Shown: in pieces, positions 19,996-31,274 of the stretch
How positions within the stretch are numbered: position 1 is the first letter of the stretch
Layout of the letters: the number at the start of each line of letters is the position of its first letter
From: Phytophthora quininea
Lineage: Eukaryota; Oomycota; Peronosporomycetes; Peronosporales; Peronosporaceae
NCBI GenBank assembly: GCA_011947345.1
Contig: JAAVTG010000290.1
Location: 1 to 31,323, forward strand
Length of the DNA: 31,323 bases
Direction: 5' to 3'
Made by a program: the position numbers and the translations under genes
The notes under the pieces: generated by a model
The model's input: the letters and a program-made list of their open reading frames with translations, nothing else
What the model was told of the DNA's origin: nothing
Databases searched by the model: none

Positions 19996-22481
19996 CTACA
20001 GATCGAGCTTCTTGAGAACGTCAAGCATGACGTCGTCGGCCTCGATTTGGCCGACGTTCTCGCAGGCCTTGACGTACGTTCGGAAGAACTCCTTCCCAAT
20101 GGCATCGTCGGACTTGTGTCCGAGGGAGTACTGGAACGGACGAACACCACAACTCTTCATGCTTCTTGAAAGAGTGCGCTGGTACTGTTGAACTCGAAAG
20201 AAACAGAAGTCGTGCTGGTCCGACTCGTGGCTTCATCGCTGTGTCGATAAACCCCTTAGCGTCCGAACAGAGCAAGCATCGTCTTGGCCAGCGGCTTGAG
20301 CCACCACGGGTGGGGTGGTTCGATGGACTAGGGCAGTAAAATGTCCAGGCAAAATACCTGTGGGTTGGTATCATTGAGAGATCCCATGGAGGAAGTGAGT
20401 CGAACAAATCGCATTGTCGTGTATTCCTACTGACCCGGGCTAGCAGCAAGCCAACAAGAGCTGAAAGCACTTCGCCCGTCATAGCTTTTTTACGGTATTG
20501 GTGGGCCTTGATCACCGACGGTCGGTCGTCTCACCAACTTCTTCACTACGGGCTTTGGACGCGACACGGCGTCCTCCAAGTCCGTCAGAAAACTCTTCCC
20601 CCAAAAGCTCGCAGTGTGCGTTTTCACATAGCGATACAAATGTGTTTGCCGGTACTCTCGTTCCATCAGCGGCAGCACCAATGCGTACCCAAGCGCATTC
20701 GCCATGTCGGTGGTATTCCACGGGTTCACGCGAATGGCCCCCGACAGCGACTGGGCACTTCCTGCAAACTCGCTCAAGATGAGCACACCTGGTCCTTGGC
20801 GGTGAGGCTCGCACGACTTGCTCTGACACATGACGTACTCGTGGCTGACAAGGTTCATGCCGTCACGGATGGAAGTGACGAGGCAAATGTCTGCCAAGTT
20901 GTAGAGCGCCACGAGTTCACTTGGAGTCACTGAGCGGTGGATGTAGTGCACAGGCGAGTGTGTGAGTGTTCCGAACCGACCGTTGATCCGTCCTACCATT
21001 TCATTCACGCTCGCTGCCAAGTGCTGGTACTCCTGCACCCCTGTACGAGATGGCACCCCGATCTGGATGAGAATCACGTCCTTGCATCGGTCTGGATACA
21101 GTGAAAGGAACCGCTCCATTGCGAGTAGTTTGTGCGGGATACCTTTGATGTAGTCCATTCGATCCACGCCAATAACGATCTTACACCCTGCAAACTTCAC
21201 GCGTAGCTCTTCGATACGCTTCTGCGTCACGTCGGAGTTCAAAATGTCTTCAAAATGGTCAGGGTCGATACCAATTGGGAACACGCCGATCGCTGAGAAG
21301 TGGTTGTTGCGCTCAACGCCCTTGGGCGACGTCATAGCGCCAGGCACACGAGCGCATGCCGCGATAAAGTGGCGCGCATAGTCATATGTGTGAAACCCAA
21401 GCAGATCCGCTCCAAGTAGGCCTCCTAGTATCTCTTTGCCCACCGGCAGCATTCGGTACATTTCGGCGGTAGGGAACGGCGTGTGAAGGAACCAGCCAAT
21501 CTTACACTGCGGGTGCCGCGCTCGCAGCAAAGCCGGCAGCATCATTAAGTGGTAATCGTGCACCCACACGAAGTCGCCGTCGCGATAGACCTGGTTCACA
21601 GCTTGCGCAAACCGCTTGTTGGCCAACTTGTACGCGTCCCATTGTCGGAAGTCGAACTTCTTTTCACTGCCAGCTCGGAACAGCGGCAGCGGCACGTAGT
21701 GGAAAATGGGCCACAGAATGTCGTTGCTGAAGTCGTTGTAGTATCTCGCCGCGATCTCCTTGGACAAGAACACTGGGACGCAATTGAACTCTCGCGCCAG
21801 TTTCTCCCGCACTTTGCTCTGCTCTTCATGAGGGATTTCTTCTCCCAGCCAGCCGATCCAAATGAACGGCACCTGGTCACGAATGCCGTTCAACGCCGTC
21901 ACCAGTCCGCCAGAGCTCATCGAGAAGCTCCACTCTCCTGTGGTTTCGTTCCGCTGGAACGAGATCGGCAGTCGGTTCGACACCATGATCAGGCGATGTC
22001 TGGCGTCCATCATGGGCGGCACCATCTCTTCCTGAGGCTTGTCGGTCTGGATCTGCACCATGGACAACTGGCGCTGCAGCTCCTGGATGTTCACGAGAAG
22101 CTCTTGCTCCCGGGCGTTCATCTCCATGACGTCTTCGTCGTCCACGGTGAAGCCTCCATGACCCGACAGAGATTTGGGTGGAGACCGCAGCGCTGTGTGG
22201 AAATCTGCGTCAAAACTTCTTTGGGGTAGGTCTTCTTCTTCGTCGTCTTCGTCTTCACTTGGAGCGTCCTGGTCGTCGTCCTGGTCGTCGTCCTGGTCTT
22301 CGTCTTCTCGACCAAAATGGTCATCTCTGGCGTCGTACGCGTCGATGCTGGCGCGCGTCGACTCTCGCGGCTGTGAGTTGGCAGAGCGAGGTCGGGGCCG
22401 CTCCAACTCGGTGTTTGCAGCGCTGGCCAGGTAGTCTTCGTCGACCAGAATCGGGTCGATGCTGGCCAGGTCGTCGCTCAT
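19996..22481 (-). CDS. Trehalose-6-phosphate synthase (GT20) with acidic N-terminus and probable extra C-terminal region
   Basis: The enzyme makes trehalose-6-phosphate from UDP-glucose and glucose-6-phosphate in the cytosol. From the ATG at 22481 a frame of 663 codons ends at 20490. The first 150 residues are disordered, with an Asp/Glu/Gln repeat encoded near 22230-22310. The GT20 domain then has HRLIMVSNRLPIS, WIGWLGEE, WVHDYHLMMLP, HTPFP, GFHTYDYARHF, RMDYIKG and RDGMNLVSHEYV, all intact. One extra G near 20510 may hide a longer tail: removing it reads on through HQYRKKAMTGEVLSALVGLL, a GTCAGT...TAG intron (20328-20434), PHPWWLKPLAKTML and finally FFRTYVKACENVGQIEADD to a stop at 19996. 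That tail still contains one in-frame stop near 20257 and one more break, so its inclusion is inference. Confidence 0.85.
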
Positions 22482-22642
22482 AGCGTTTGGGTGCGAGCTA
22501 CTTGAAGCCAATGTGAAGTCTGCCAACGGTATTGGATGCAATTATTTCGGGCAAACACCTAATTATTTTGGACAGTTCATCCTTTTCCATTGCATATATT
22601 CAAGGAGTTCCTCGCACAGAGTCCAATAACACATGCGGCTTT

Positions 22643-23761
22643 TTAGTTTTTGCTTTTCTTGCTTCGCTTCTGCGAGCTTGTCTTTTGCGTCGTCTTGGTG
22701 GCGGTCTTCTTGGACGCGCCACCGTTCAGAGGCAAAGTGGAGTTCAAAGGTGCAGCTGGGACTTTCTTGGAGCTTTTGCGCTTCGACTTTGAGCTGCGCT
22801 TGCGGCCACTGCAGCACAAGCCGCAGGTGGTGATACACAGTGCCGTCGTGAAGAGCCACCACGCAAGGCGGAGCACAAGATGGAGCTGAAGCCAGACCAA
22901 CGGGATCGCCAGCACGATCAGAACTCCGTCAATCACCTTCTGCGCATGGTTCGCCACGTGCTCGTTTTGCTCCAGCAGGGTGATAGCATCGAGTCGAGCC
23001 AGCTTCGCGCGACGGAGTGCTTCTTGGGAGTACTGCACGACCTGCTCCTTGGCTTTAGCTACTTCGCTCTCAACGATCGGGCGATACTTGGCAATGTGGG
23101 GTCACAGCACTGTGTACATCCGCCAGAATGGGATCCACGGTCTTCTGGACGCTAGCAGCAATCGGATCAACCGTAGCAGCTAGATTCTCGGCATAAAACT
23201 TGCTTGTCACCGCACAGGCAGTCTTTTTCGCCTCCGCTAGGTTATCTTGCAGCTGCTGAATCGCTCCAGACTGATCACTCAGTTGGTCTTGCGCAAAAGC
23301 AAGGGCGTTCTCCCCCAAAGCAATCCTTCGTCGTAGTACGACGACAGCAAAGCTGCCATTGAGAGCTCCACCGTCGTCGTTTCGTCCAACTCCTTGCGCA
23401 GGGCCTTGTTGCGCTTCTCGGCGCTTTGAGAGTTCCTCTCCAACGCAGTCGCGCGAGCTGTCTCCTCCTTCAGCTTGGCCAGTGCAGCCTTCAATTCAGC
23501 TTCAGCCTGAGCCACTGCGGCTCGCTCCTTGGCCACGTCCTTCTCCAACGTCTCAACGTCGCTGGTCAACGACTTGATCTCGGTCTGCAGCTTGAGCACG
23601 ATCGCCTCGTGCTCCTTGGCAATACCAGCCAGCGCGGACGGCTCTACGCAGTCTGCCCCGCTCGGATCGACGGCCACAGTCTTGGTCTTTGCTGACCCCT
23701 CCACGTATGTGCAGGCCAGCGCCGCAGCTACCAGCAACGCCCAGCGAGCGACACGCACCAT
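22643..23761 (-). CDS. ER-targeted coiled-coil protein with C-terminal membrane segment
   Basis: The start at 23761 gives a signal peptide (MVRVARWALLVAAALACTYV). A long heptad-type coiled coil follows (IKSLTSDVETLEKDVAKERA and on), then a region with repeated VDPI turns, another helix, a hydrophobic stretch IVLAIPLVWLQLHLVLRLAW with a second hydrophobic part, a short CGLCC motif and a very basic Lys/Ser tail to 22643. The frame breaks at 23312-23319 (one base missing) and in the G run 23098-23101 (one base extra); correcting both gives about 372 residues. The layout fits a membrane protein with a luminal coiled coil and a cytosolic basic tail. No family is recognised. Confidence 0.68.
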
Positions 23762-23923
23762 GACGGTCTCCACTCTTCTTTCCACTGATCTTTTCGGGAC
23801 TGACATGTCAACGGCACGCGCTCCGAAAGATCGTAGCATGATTAATACAAGGTTTTATGCAAAACGCAGTGCCTGGGAAGTGGTGACCATACAAAATGCA
23901 AGATAGTTTCTGCTTCGCGAGTT

Positions 23924-26125
23924 CTACTGCTTGTGCAGCTGTTGCGCTTCCACTTGGAGATGAATTTCGCCACTCGTCAGGGGCATCACCTCCGCGCCAT
24001 GGCCACTGCAGCAACACACATTTAAAGAACACGTTATGATCACAGACCATGGCATAGAACTAACCTAGAAGGTGGTGTAGACAGCGTCGGATTCGTCTCT
24101 TTGAGCGTCGCGAGCGACTCGATGAATGTTGTAGGCGCCAAGAGGGACGTCGACCCCAACACGACGTCGCGCCGCTCTTCATTACGAACTTCGTAAATGC
24201 TTCGAAGCTGTGCAATTGCCTTAGTTTGCAACAAATTCCACAGTTCGATAGCACGTTCGTTACCTCCGAGTACGTGGCGCCGCCGCACACGAACACGAGC
24301 ATCTTCTCGCCTGAAAACGCTCCAGCCTCCTACACAACGAAGCAGCGTTAGAACAAATCCTTCTGTTCAACGAGAGAGACCTACAGAAGTAGCGTCCTGG
24401 GCTCCCTTGCCGGCGTTTTTCCTATGACGTTACGCTTCTGGTTAGTACAACCTCCTTCGATCGAGCACTTCCGACACAACGCACTTTCGTAGCGACACGG
24501 GCGCCGCTTTCTTTCCGTCATCAGCTGTTGGGCTCTTTAACGGCGGCGCAATAATGTACGGGTACTCGCTCTCGTTGAGTGTGTGTTTGAGCGCTTTCGT
24601 CACGATGCCTTTGAGTTTGGGGTCATAGCGTGCGTTCGAGTATTCCACTGCTTCTGCTGTTTTCTTGGCGTGCTTTATCTCATCACTTGACAGCAGGGAG
24701 ATCCCGTTCTGCTTGTACAGTCCTGAACCACCAACGAGCTGCATGTTCTCGAGGACAGCCTCATAGTTCTTCGAGAGACTAGCTGCCTGCATAACCTTGG
24801 CACGCTCAGCATCCTTCATCGTATCTTGCGTCAGCGCAAAGATTGCAGCAACTCGAAATCGGTCTTTTTCCGTGAGTTTGGGGTCTTTGAACAAATCCTC
24901 GAGCTGTTTCGCAATGGTGGGGTGCTTCAGTTTCTTACCCGACGAGTCTACGCCCGTCGCTAGAGTCTGCTCAATGTTCGATGCATCTAACAGCGCTGTC
25001 GATGTGAAAACGTCCATTGCCTTCCCTGCCAAATACAAATGCTGCGACAGCTTGCCCAGCATTTCGCGGTACTCAGGAGTTCACGCAAACCTGCCGCAAT
25101 GGCGTGAAGGTCTGTACTCTTTCCACGGCCCAAAGAAGTTCCGGCATGCGACGCTGAGAGTGCCGTCATCCGCTTCCCGATCTCCGTGCTGACTTTTGCT
25201 ATGTGTGTATGGCGAAACTCGATCCACTGCTTGTCGTTCTCGTTCAAAAACGCCGTTTTGGTAGTCGTTCCAGCGTTGGTCTCTGCTTCATACGAAATTT
25301 GATCGTCCTCACTTCCAACAAGTCGTACGTCATGGCCTGGAACGTGCTCTCGTGCATCAATGGCGTGACCATATCCTGTCCTCTGTCAATGAACAGCAAT
25401 GTCCCCCTCTTGGCGGCGTAGGTGAACGCGCTGTTCTGCGCCAAGTACTCGTTCATCTTGTTTTGGAACGTCTGCGCGAGAGTCTCCATTCGTGCGTGTC
25501 CAGCTTGGTACCTCACATAAGGATATTCCTCCAACGTAGCACACACCGACACCAATTTGCTACTAACTAACTGCACCAGCTTCTCGATCTCATCTCTCTT
25601 AACGACTGGGGAGTATAGTAAATGGAACGCTTCGGGCATCCCAAACGAGAAAACGCACTTCTCTAGGGCCAAAAAGTCCACGTTGACCTCCTGAAGAGCC
25701 TTGAGTTTCTGTAAGAACAGTGGAGGGGCGTTCTTCAGCTCGCTGAGCGCGTCCTCCCCCGCGTGGTGCAGGAAATAAAGGTACACGTCGTTGTACTTGG
25801 GTTTCTGCGGGTCTTGGAAGTCTCTAGCCAGACGCCGCACGTTAGCGGCCGTGGGGGACACAAAATAGACAACATTCATCTCCGGGAAGGGTTGGCGCTC
25901 CAGCTCCAGACGCTCCAGCAGCGACACGCCGCAGTCCGTCAGGTCGCTCATGCGAGCCACGTGGGTGAGGCTCTTGGTGGCCTCGTCGTCCACGACCATC
26001 ACCACCCAGCCGCGCGTCTGCTGCGTCACGTGCTTTACCATCTGCAGCAGCACCTTGTCTTGCACCACCTTGCGCAGGTCCACGTCGTGGGCGTTCGCTA
26101 CGGTCGTCGGGGTTGTTGTCGCCAT
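23924..26125 (-). CDS. Sec1/Munc18-family SNARE regulator
   Basis: SM proteins clasp syntaxins and promote vesicle fusion, here probably exocytosis. The N-terminus VVQDKVLLQMVKHV, then WVVMVVDDEATKSL, the central GTLLFIDRGQDMVTPLMHE and the C-terminal LVFVCGGATYSE and VVLGSTSLLAPTTFIE match Sec1/STXBP1. Exons on the minus strand are 26125-24485, 24421-24385, 24329-24065 and 24005-23924; the introns are 63, 55 and 59 nt, the first with a TACTAAC branch site. Three single-base deletions interrupt the frame, near 25308-25312, 25076-25077 and 24263-24264. Correcting them gives about 675 residues, close to the family length. The start lies 197 bp from the divergent primase gene. Sly1 or Vps45 are less likely but possible. 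Confidence 0.9.
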
Positions 26126-26322
26126 GAGTTCGCACTCGGATGCGGAATCGGAATCTGCGTCGCTTCAACATGGTACAATGTTTCAAAGTCGTTACACTTA
26201 ATCTAACTATGGCCGTAAACATATTGACAATTGTAAAGAAAAGGAGTGATGGTCGCAAGTTTGGCGGTTTTGGCGCCATTTTCAAGATTGCCGCGTAGTG
26301 CACGCTCGTCTGGCAGGGCAAG

Positions 26323-28060
26323 ATGCAGAACGTAGGGAATACGCGACGGCGTGAGCAGGCCCAGCGCCAGGGTTTGTCCATGCTATCCATGTACAACGAG
26401 GCGCCGCTGGTCGAAGTCTCGCTGGAGCAGTTTGAGGAGTTCGCCATCGACCGACTGCATGGTAAGCTAATATATTTATTTTAATAAAATAATATGTTAT
26501 GCAAAACTTACTGATAATCTTGGCTGTTACAGTACTGAAGGCGGTGGAGAACTACCGACTGCGCAGCGTCACGATGAAGGACCGCGAGCTCCGGCTGGAG
26601 AAGACGCTAAACAAACACATGCCGCTGCGCTCGGCGGCGCTGTCTAAGAACGGGCAGGCTGAAGATGACGCCGCCAAGGATGTGCTCTCGCACTTCTTCT
26701 TGAGGATGGCCTTCTGTCAGACTGAAGAGCTACGGCGCTGGTTCCTATCGCAGGAGAGTGCGCTGTTCCGGTAGGTTAAAGATTGAAACAGTAGCTAACA
26801 AGGCCGAGAGTTTGCTGACATGTATTGATTTAGGTACCGACTGGACCAGATGACGAGAGAAGAAGATCCACTTCATGAAGCTCAATGGGCTTTCCTATGA
26901 GGAGGTATGGAGATTTTTAATTAAAGAGTTTGAGAGTAATAATACTGAAGAGTGATGCGTTGTTTACAGGCGACTCCGAAGGAGATTGAAATGAGACAGA
27001 GAGAGCTGAAGATCGTACGCGATGCTGCTACGAACGACCCGAAGATCCGAGCGCAGCCACTGTCGACATACTTCAAAGTGCCATTCACAGAGGCCTTGGA
27101 TTTGGTAAGCTCATCGTTTATTTTTTCTGGTGATGATGCGGTCAACTCACGCTCCTGACCGTTTAGGTGGCCAATCGACGAGTTTATCTCGAAGCTGGTA
27201 CGGCGTTTGTGCCATTCGATCACGTCGTGTCTATCTTATTCGCCGCCTTCCGTTCCAATGTGCGACGTCGTTGCAAAATGTGTTTTGTGAATGTATCGGC
27301 AGCTCACTGTATTGTTTCCCTTTCACAGCTTTCGAAGCAACTCGCGTCAGCTTTCCGGAAATACAACCGCGCGCTAATTAGTAAAGACGATCGGCTGGCG
27401 CCTGTGCTGACCAACCTCGCCAAGCATCACATTGATGCGGACTACTCGGTGCAACCTGTTCCAGGCTCGCAGAACGCAGTGACACCGGACATGATCGATG
27501 GACTCGCCGGCACTTCTATGCCGCTCTGCATGCGGGCACTGCACAAGGGCCTGAAGCTGAACCACCACTTGAAATTCGCGGGGCGTCAGCAATACGGTTT
27601 GTTCTTGAAGGGCATTGGCCTCCAACTCGACGATGCGATTGCGTTCTGGAAACAAGAGTTCTGCAAGAAGATGTCAGTGGACGATTTCAACAAGAAATAC
27701 GCCTACAACATTCGCCACAACTACGGTAAAGAAGGCAAACGCAAGGACTATGCGCCATCCAATTGCATGCGCATTATCACCGGTGATCCGCCGAAAAATG
27801 GCGAGTATCATGGCTGTCCGTTCCGCCACTATGAGCAGGAACATCTGCGTAAGGCACTTCAAGGCGTCTCTGAAGGAGACAAGCAGGAGATTTTATCTCT
27901 TGCAGAGAATCACCACTACCAAATCGCTTGCAAGAAATACTTCGAAGCAACGCATTCTGGCTGCGAAGAAGTTCTCATCAACCACCCCAACGGATACTTC
28001 GAGGAGAGTCGCAAATACTACGCTGCAAAAGAAAAGGGAGTCACGGTGCCTGCGAATTAG
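26323..28060 (+). CDS. PRIM2: DNA primase large subunit
   Basis: This is the regulatory subunit of the primase-DNA polymerase alpha complex, which starts RNA primers in the nucleus. Matching blocks include FFLRMAFCQTEELRRWF, GRQQYGLFLKGIGLQLDDAI, YNIRHNYGKEGKRKDY and YHGCPFRHYE. The four cysteines that bind the 4Fe-4S cluster are present (PLCMRAL, SNCMRII, YHGCPF, SGCEEV). Exons are 26323-26461, 26533-26770, 26834-26904, 26970-27104, 27167-27259 and 27329-28060. Exon 3 has a one-base excess near 26856-26866. The last intron (27260-27328) is 69 nt and has no stop, so it can be mistaken for coding sequence; without it the protein aligns better with animal PRIM2. The spliced length is about 468 residues. 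Confidence 0.93.
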
Positions 28061-28140
28061 AGAAGGAACCCTGATTGTACGTGCGAAAAGAAATCCTAGC
28101 ATTTCAAACGCAAATATACACGTTTTCTGGTGTTGACTTG

Positions 28141-29372
28141 TCAGTCAGACATGCTGTCGGCGTTCACCACTTCGCGCAGATACTTGCGGATGGCCATGTC
28201 GGCGTAAATGCGACAAATCACCTGCAGAAACATTTTTTTTAAGTTGGCAAACAAGGTTGCAGTCAACGTAGTGTGAATTCACGTACCAGACGGACAAGGC
28301 GTCGATCGGAGCGGAAACTTTGCACGTTATTCACGCTCTTCGCCTGCTCGACTTCTGCTTCAGTCTTTTCTTTCGGATTACGGCCTAGTGCGATACCATG
28401 TCAGGGATAAATACGTTTGAAGCATTTTCCCATGTTTTTGACTTACTCGTCCGAACCGGAAGCAACTTGGGCCCTCCGAGGATCTGCAGCATTTCAAAGA
28501 AGTTGGTGTCGCCAGCATCCGTTCCAAGGTACTGCGAGCTAAGAACGAAGCTCTCTCGCTGATGCTACAGCCCCACATTGAAGCATCATAAATCAATCTA
28601 AAATCACATCCCGAGCTTGGGCTTCACATACCAGGAGATTCTTTTCGAAAAGAAGTTCGGCTGCAACTCGGCCATCTGTATATCCAGTGTCCTGGAAATT
28701 GCGGACTTGCTCCATGACGGCACAGAGTAGCTGCGAGTGAATAATTTTATATCGTCACTCTTTGGTATCACTCAAATGCAACAAACAGCTTCGTACGATC
28801 TGGTAGGAGCCCTTCACTTTGGCGTGTCCGTGGAAGTAGCTGATCACTTCCTCATCCGAAAGCTGAAACAACCTGCTTTCGTATTCCGTTAGTATCACTT
28901 TGCAACGCTTGATTTCAGAGCCGCCATACCTTGCTTTACCATTTTCCCCAAGACGGGACCACCAGGCCTTAAACCCTTTCATGTGGGTGTCGACGAATTC
29001 CCTGTACTTAGGCATGTCAGCTTTCATCGCCACTCGAAGCCGCGCTCGCTCCGTCAAGATCTCCTCGTGGATGAACATGGGCCAAGGGAGAATTGCTCCT
29101 TCTTCTCGTCATCCGTCTCTGTAACAACAGTTAAAACTACCGTAATAAATATACAAAGTTTTCTTAACGCACCCCAGTCCGAGCACTTGCTGGCAAATTC
29201 CGCCAAGTTCATTATAGTGTGTGTCACCCCACAGCAACTGCAGCCTCCCTATTGAAAACAACAGGACCCCCATTCAGCTATGTATCATACAGATTTACAG
29301 AATATTTTCTACCTGGTTCACGTATTCGAACATGGTGCGGTCCACGACCCAGCAATCCTCATACTTGCGCAT
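28141..29372 (-). CDS. Unknown eight-exon gene
   Basis: Exons on the minus strand are 29372-29313, 29248-29173, 29118-28930, 28872-28797, 28730-28632, 28564-28447, 28384-28287 and 28221-28141, all with GT-AG introns of 54-67 nt. One missing base in the G run 29079-29081 restores the frame; the total is then about 265 residues. The N-terminal part holds a cysteine cluster (GGCSCCGVTH, CSDW). The rest is soluble and mostly helical (LTERARLRVAMKADMPKYRE, FQLSDEEVISYFHGHAKVK), ending YLREVVNADSMSD. The intron 28873-28929 (57 nt, stop-free, TACTAAC branch site) could be read through. The start may lie further upstream. I recognise no family. It is tail-to-tail with primase, 80 bp between stops. 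Confidence 0.6.
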
Positions 29373-29538
29373 AACTATAGAAACCAGTCCCTTGAGTCTT
29401 CCACGGCGGCTTGGAGAATGCAGGAAGAGACCCTTGCTAAACCTAAAGTTCCATAACCGCCAACTTCAAACTCATTCCCTCGTTAAAGTCACAGTCACTC
29501 TTGTGAGTGTATTGGTCAATTTTCGACGTGCGGCCGTC

Positions 29539-30704
29539 ATGAGCTCTGACGACGTGTCTGCGCAGACTGTAGCGTCCGCTACAGACGACGATACTCAACA
29601 CAAATTGGCGGGGAAGAAAGATAGCGCTCGTGAGAAACTACCTGCCAATGAAGACCGCAGTAGCGCCTCTACAGACGGAGAACTGCGACGGAAAGTGGGG
29701 AAGGTCGTAGTGGACACTCAACAGACGATTGATGCCCACCTGACGCTCTTCCGAGCGGGCTGTCTGCTAACTTTGGTGGGGTCTTTAGCTGCTGCAGTCA
29801 AGTTAAGCGGCTTAGTGAGTATAAATTCAAGCTCGGCATGTTGCAACAAGCGGTCTAATTGATACCTTTGGACTGTAGCTGCTGAATCGAGTCAACAGTG
29901 TGGAAGAAATCCCCTTGTGGCAGTTCGCACGCAGGAAGAAGCTGCGAGTGCGGATGATCCGGCAATCACAGCAAGATCCGAGCGTGTTCTACGTGTACCA
30001 CACGCCGTTTTTGAGACGGACAGTGCTGAAAGATGACATGCCCAAGAGTTTGATTGTGGGTATGGCCCAAAAGAAGGAGAAGGAGCTGTTGGCTGTAAGG
30101 CCGTTTGGAGTGCAGGTGGACGAGAGCTCGGAGGAATGGATCTGGTCCAACGTTGTGTCGTCTCATCGGTACTTGACGATACAGTTGTTGCAGAGGTAAG
30201 CCGGCGTATTAACGTTCTGGAGTCAATCATGCTGAGCGGACTGTTTTGTTGCGCAAGAATCGATGTTAAAGGCAGTGATAGTGTGGCAACCTGCAACATT
30301 GCGATGAGGAGGGTAAGTTCTTGTGCACACCAGTTGCATATTGCTAGACTAACGGGTAGTCCAGCCGCCTTTTGGAGGCGACTTTGCCCAGGAATTGGTA
30401 TCAAACGGCTATGCAGAGTGCATCCCTGAGATCTTGGAGAACTACGACAACGGATCGTACGTGTTAGTTCTTTTAATATTCCTTGATCGGTAACAGCTAA
30501 CTCTATCGCCACAGCAATGACGCCATTTCGTCCCTATCTCATCGTCTTCACAAGCTCGAAGCAGCTCAGAAGCACGCTCAAGTGATGCAGTATGGCATCT
30601 GGAAAGCTTACCAAGAAGAAAAGCTCTCGGGCCGCATGCTCTCAGCCAGCAAGCGTGCAACTTCAAAAGGTTTCAAGAAGCTCTTCAACTCCATCCGACA
30701 CTAA
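29539..30704 (+). CDS. C3orf33-like membrane protein
   Basis: The start is the ATG at 29539 (MSSDDVSAQTVASATDDD). After a disordered acidic start comes one membrane segment (LFRAGCLLTLVGSLAAAVKL), then VEEIPLWQFARRKKLRVRMI, an OB-fold/nuclease-like region, and a helical end with YGIWKAYQEEKLSGRM. This order matches metazoan C3orf33, whose fold is related to staphylococcal nuclease; no catalytic set is visible. Exons are 29539-29814, 29879-30195, 30258-30312, 30360-30456 and 30515-30704. The exon 3-4 join is out of phase by one base near 30310-30313 (GGG run), and the 47-nt intron there is unusually short; exon 3 could also be read in another frame. The spliced length is about 311 residues. 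The start lies 166 bp from the divergent unknown gene. Confidence 0.65.
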
Positions 30705-30755
30705 ACAGAAACGTATTGTCATTCACACAAAATGAGAAGTCCCTCCTCCTACTTC

Positions 30756-31274
30756 TCATCCATAGCAGCGGATCGGCGTCTCGCAGCCTTTGTCCGCACA
30801 TTGTCCTCCTTTCTCAAGATACTTTTGGTGGTAGTCCTCCGCGCTCCAGAACTGTTGACTCGGCAGAATCTCCGTCACAATGGGCTTGTCCAGCATCTTT
30901 TGATGCTCTTGTTTGGAAGCGATTGCAGCTTTGCATTGCTCTTCCGAATGGAAGTAGATGCCGCTGCGGTACTGTGTACCCTTGTCATTCTTCTGCCGGT
31001 TGAGCGTCGTGGGGTCGTGGATAGACCAGAACACACTCAGCAGCTTGTCGTAGGTCACTCGGCTCTCGTCGAACTGGATCTGAATGGCTTCAGCGTGGCC
31101 CGTGCGGCCCGAACAGACCTGTTTGTAGCTGGGGTTGTCAACTGAGCCTTGGGTATAGCCCACAGCGGTCTGCAGCACGCCTGGGACGCGGTCGAAGGCC
31201 AGTTGAACGCCCCAGAAGCAGCCGGCAGCGAACGTGGCCGTACTGGACTTGAGGTGCTCGCTCTGGTTGTCCAT
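30756..31274 (-). CDS. MSRA: Peptide methionine-S-sulfoxide reductase A
   Basis: The gene encodes 172 residues, intronless and intact. It reduces methionine-S-sulfoxide in proteins using thioredoxin. The catalytic motif GCFWG holds Cys19; the substrate region [19 protein letters not shown] and the downstream [30 protein letters not shown] are diagnostic. Three C-terminal cysteines (159, 164, 170) can serve as recycling residues. There is no targeting peptide, so the enzyme is probably cytosolic. It is tail-to-tail with the C3orf33-like gene, 51 bp between stops. Confidence 0.95.
   Translation of the reverse strand: MDNQSEHLKSSTATFAAGCFWGVQLAFDRVPGVLQTAVGYTQGSVDNPSYKQVCSGRTGHAEAIQIQFDESRVTYDKLLSVFWSIHDPTTLNRQKNDKGTQYRSGIYFHSEEQCKAAIASKQEHQKMLDKPIVTEILPSQQFWSAEDYHQKYLEKGGQCADKGCETPIRCYG

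Noticed and set aside
20482..20490. A separate gene starting at the ATG 20482, 7 bases after the trehalose-phosphate synthase stop
   Set aside because: Such tight tandem spacing is unlikely in a nuclear eukaryotic genome. The same frame runs upstream into the synthase coding region if one extra G is removed, so a continued C-terminus is preferred.
21549..22229. 226-codon plus-strand frame
   Set aside because: It is the antisense shadow of the GT20 domain, rich in His, Arg and Val from complementary codon bias.
22255..22310. Short tandem repeat as a regulatory or mobile element
   Set aside because: The repeat is coding and gives the acidic Asp/Gln stretch of the trehalose-phosphate synthase N-terminus.
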